A program made the translations under genes and the position numbers. DNA of 64,000 nt. Source: Membranipora membranacea. Lineage: Eukaryota > Bryozoa > Gymnolaemata > Cheilostomatida > Membraniporidae. The DNA lies in contig OU612073.1 in assembly GCA_914767715.1 (NCBI GenBank), positions 7,254,001 to 7,318,000 of the forward strand. The letters are read 5' to 3'. Of the stretch, positions 61,101 to 64,000 are shown piece by piece; the first letter of the stretch is position 1; each line of letters starts with the position of its first letter. The notes under the pieces are model-generated. The model made no database searches and was not told where the DNA came from. It saw only the letters and a program-made list of their open reading frames with translations.

Positions 61101-63727
61101 CTTTTCACTAGCTGCTCTCCAGCAATCTGTACAGAAATATAACATATCCAAGTTAGCGCACTCCTGCACAAGGTAGGAGTGGGCAAGCTAGGCTATTGTC
61201 CGGAGAGCTCACCTCCTTTAGCAGCATGTGAGAAGGATTAGAAACGACAACCCTCAGATTGTCTAGCTCGAATCCAAACCACCACGCCATCCTGCCTGCC
61301 CTTAGGGGAGTGGCTGCAATACCTGCGCCAGGTTGCTCTCTGTTTGCAGACAGGTCAGAGAACACCCAGCGGTTCAACAAATCCTAGTAGTTGATAGACG
61401 TCTAGACAGACAACCATCAATATTTGCATGTTAAAGAACGGCACTCTAACCAACTAAGCCACTGAGGAGTTGAAACAACTGCCATGTGGTAACAACACCA
61501 CATAATCGCGACCATTCTCATCTCATAAATAATTTTATGATAACAAAATTGTTATCAATTTTATTTATTTTACCAGCCATAGGCTTATTTCATAGTATAC
61601 GTTTCTATTTTACCTTTTTATCACATGTACAACGCTTAGAAATCATTGTTTCTAAACAATTTTATTAAGCGTTTCATAAATAAACTTTATTGTTGTTATT
61701 ATTATTTTCAGCATGCGTTGGTGGAGTTTAAGGAAGGTCTGCCTACCGACATTGATACAAAAGGCCTGGGAAACAGAAGCTCTTATATCATTTTTCGTCT
61801 TTCTAGTATGAAACTAGTTTAGCTTTTGTATTTCAAATTCTGGCATAGAAGAACCAGGAGATTTTTGACATTGTTAGTTATCATTTTATGGCGCTTAGCA
61901 AGCCTAACTTCTGTGGTTCTCCAGATTTTACTATGACACAATACATAATTCTATTATGCCTAGCACCATTACCGGTGCAACAAGCACAGAGCAGCTAAAA
62001 ATAATACCATTTATATGCTAGAGTGGATCATTCTGTGTGATGGAAAGTGGTTAAGGGAGATAGAAGCGTTTCTTATGGACTTTGTCATCGTCAACAACAC
62101 AGCACAGTGAGTGTCTCAGCAATTATACATAAACTGGTGTCCTCTCTATAGCCTAAACAATGAGGGACGATTTGATATGGATTTGTCTGCCTTTTTCAAA
62201 TACGGATAACTCACTCTAATTTCAATACGTCGACAGACGGGTTGCTGATATCATTTACTCCTTCCCTTGCGAGCTTGCCTTGCGAAAGTGATTTGGCAAA
62301 TCTATCATGTGACAATTTCCTGAGTCCAACTTAATGCATGTCTTGTCTATTAAGACTAGACATACATTGATATAAGAAAATAAATTATCATTTACCACAA
62401 AATATTGCAGCATATTACCTACCAAATTCCAGTCCATCGTATCTGGCCATGTTAGAAGCCACATCTGCATAGTTGAGCATTGAGTAGCATGCTGCACTAT
62501 ATTTAGTGTGGGGTAGGGAGACCTGCTCCACTATGGCACCGTTATCTTCTAGAACTTGTGCTATTTCTACCCAAGTATCAATGACAGACTGATCTGTATA
62601 TGGTGCATGGTATTCCTGAGTTAAAAGAATCAGTTATGTTAACAAATACTGCACGATTCAGAGACAACGATAGAAGTCAAAGTTAAAGTCAAATAAACAG
62701 CCTAAGTTAGAATGTGATAGAGAGTAACTTTGTGTTTTTATTTAAAGTGATTATCAAAGTATAAGGTTTGTTTTAGAGTTCTCAGTCTAATTTAGAATAC
62801 TGCTCTTGTGGCCAATTTTCAACTGATCCCCATTCAAAGTTAAGATAAGAAGGTACTAAAAAGGTACTACTTTGTATATACTATGATAAAAATAACATCC
62901 TTGTTGTAACTTCTCATCTCAACTTTCAGTGAAAATTAGTTGAAACTCAGTAACAGGCCGTTTTATGAACCCAGAGCAGTATTCTAAATTAAACTGATTC
63001 TTTCACAAGCTCTTTAAATAAAGACACAAAGATCATTTTCATCGCGTTCTATTCAACTTCCAAAACATTCTATTCATGTAAATATAGGAGTAGGAGTCAC
63101 TGAATCATTGCCTCCCGCACATTGCTGAAGGGGATTACGGTCGGATAATCAACTACTCCCACTAAGGTCCTCAGGCTAGGCTTTTACCAGTAATTACTTC
63201 GAAAACTTAAATATGTCACGCTTTTAGACACAAATATAGAGGCATTCCATCCAGGAGAACGACCCCACTCCAGGTTATCCCTCAAGATAGTTTTTTTGCC
63301 ACCTTGTTTAAAACAATCCTACGGAGTTTTGACCTCTTTTTCCATTTTTGCTCATGTCTACTTCTTAAGGCCAAAATTTTCACCGAATTTCACAACATGT
63401 ATTCTTGTCTGTGATATGTTATAAATCTCATAATCATAACACAGACAGATTGAACATACTCATCCTTCTAACATCGTGGATGGGCCTTCGAGGACTATAG
63501 ATGTCAATCACCTGTTCACTGGAGAGTACAGTCTCATACCACTACCCTCCCCCACACAAGACAAGATATGTAATAGATAAATCAATCAATCAATCAATCT
63601 TGGCCACTAACCTTTGGTATTCCCACTCTAAGACCTTTGACACATGGTTTTGCTTTGAGCTGAATCTCATGGAAGGGTTTACTGTGATATGTTGTAGAGT
63701 CAAGATTATCATGGCCAGCCATGGCGT
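58181..63727 (-). CDS. QRSL1: Glutamyl-tRNA(Gln) amidotransferase subunit A, mitochondrial, partial
   Basis: GatA/QRSL1 is the amidase subunit that converts Glu-tRNA(Gln) to Gln-tRNA(Gln) in mitochondria. Five 3' exons lie in the window: 63727-63612, 62615-62423, 61002-60885, 60169-59967 and 58350-58181, in consistent phase, encoding about 266 residues. Matches include [103 protein letters not shown] and [15 protein letters not shown]. The C-terminus is [17 protein letters not shown]. The upstream half with the catalytic Ser-cisSer-Lys triad lies right of the window edge. Introns hold two related foldback elements, a SINE and a dispersed repeat. Confidence 0.93.
59182..59394. mobile_element. 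Foldback MITE, longer copy (QRSL1 intron)
   Basis: Left end GCGCCAATGTGTGCCGTGGA, right end CCACAGCACATGTCGGCTTT; arms pair for about 45 bases with few mismatches. Same family as 59722-59862. Confidence 0.7.
59722..59862. mobile_element. Foldback MITE, shorter copy (QRSL1 intron)
   Basis: Begins GGCAAAAGCGCTGACATGTG and ends CACATGTCGGCACGTTTGCC. Shares arms with the copy at 59182-59394 but has a shorter centre. Confidence 0.7.
60200..60330. repeat. Dispersed repeat, copy B (QRSL1 intron)
   Basis: GGTCTTTCAATTAG, then AAGAATGTGTATAGTTCCAT, then CTGAGCGACACCCTAG, then GTGAGCAATCAGAT. Homologous to 45567-45695 and in the same orientation. Confidence 0.6.
61150..61474 (-). repeat. SINE, copy 3, composite (QRSL1 intron)
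   Basis: On the minus strand a head GTGGCTTAGTTGGTTAGAGT precedes the shared core CTGCAAACAGAGAGCAACCT. A second tRNA-like stretch (GTGGTGGTTTGGATTCGAGC, then CAATCTGAGGGTTGT) follows the core, so this copy looks like two tRNA-derived units joined. Confidence 0.65.
63580..63599. repeat. ATCA microsatellite
   Basis: Five ATCA units just before the 3' boundary of the QRSL1 exon at 63612-63727. Confidence 0.8.
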
Positions 63728-64000
63728 CTGTATAAAATATAGATGCACTATAGGATGTATATTTATATATATATAAATTCACAGACCTAGATTCATTATG
63801 TATAAGTGCATCATAGGGAGTTGCCCGATCAGTACTTTACGGTTTTTGTCAGCTACATGATTCAAAGAAAGCATCAGATTAAATAGTGTATTGATCTCAA
63901 TAAGCACAAACTGCTCCATTTTTAGCATCTATACAGTGCTCAATGCAACATCAGTATCAGCATAAGAGGCCACCCTGACATCTTGATAACACCATTATCA

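Noticed and set aside
1-64000. CRISPR arrays, operons or bacterial insertion sequences
   Set aside because: No regularly spaced direct repeats with unique spacers were seen, and the intron-rich genes are clearly those of an animal nucleus.

Overview
This is invertebrate metazoan nuclear DNA. It is AT-rich, and its genes are cut into many short exons by GT-AG introns (one GC-AG) of mostly 100-800 bases. Small non-autonomous repeats litter the introns and intergenic DNA. The gene set (a TRPM channel, CNOT2, TRAP-gamma, a GPR158-type extracellular module, METTL25, ferritin, mitochondrial GatA/QRSL1) is animal. The short introns, close gene spacing and unfamiliar lineage-specific proteins suggest an early-branching invertebrate (sponge, cnidarian or placozoan grade), but the species cannot be fixed from sequence alone. 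Eight genes were reconstructed by hand. In each recognised gene the exon phases add up to one continuous reading frame.

Layout. 45-7866 (+): 3' part of a TRPM-family cation channel, cut by the left edge. 10085-17652 (-): CNOT2, the NOT-box subunit of the CCR4-NOT deadenylase, convergent with TRPM. 19987-22238 (+): SSR3 (TRAP-gamma), divergent from CNOT2 across an interval holding a terminal-inverted-repeat element. 23218-33277 (+): a 17-exon, about 990-residue secreted protein with two GPR158/GPR179-like ectodomains in tandem, basic cleavage sites between them and a hydrophobic tail instead of a seven-helix domain. 36257-46872 (+): METTL25 methyltransferase-like protein, with a 3.4-kb repeat-filled intron. 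47858-49272 (-): H-type ferritin, with a very good iron-responsive element in its predicted 5' leader and a TATA box upstream. 52446-53983 (-): a three-exon secreted precursor of about 365 residues built of five 52-residue cassettes separated by Lys-Arg and Arg-Arg sites, with a decayed sixth cassette behind a frameshift. 58181-63727 (-): 3' part of QRSL1/GatA, cut by the right edge.

The genes do not form a pathway; most are housekeeping genes. Two loci stand out as possible new biology. One is the multi-copy propeptide, which looks like a neuropeptide or other peptide-hormone precursor that I do not recognise. The other is the tandem, receptor-less GPR158-like ectodomain protein. The ferritin IRE is a textbook regulatory element in an unnamed genome.

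Repeats include at least five foldback/MITE families, a SINE family with tRNA-like heads and a shared central core, a long miRNA-like hairpin at 34237-34320, and local tandem duplications that copied both splice boundaries of one exon of the ectodomain gene.
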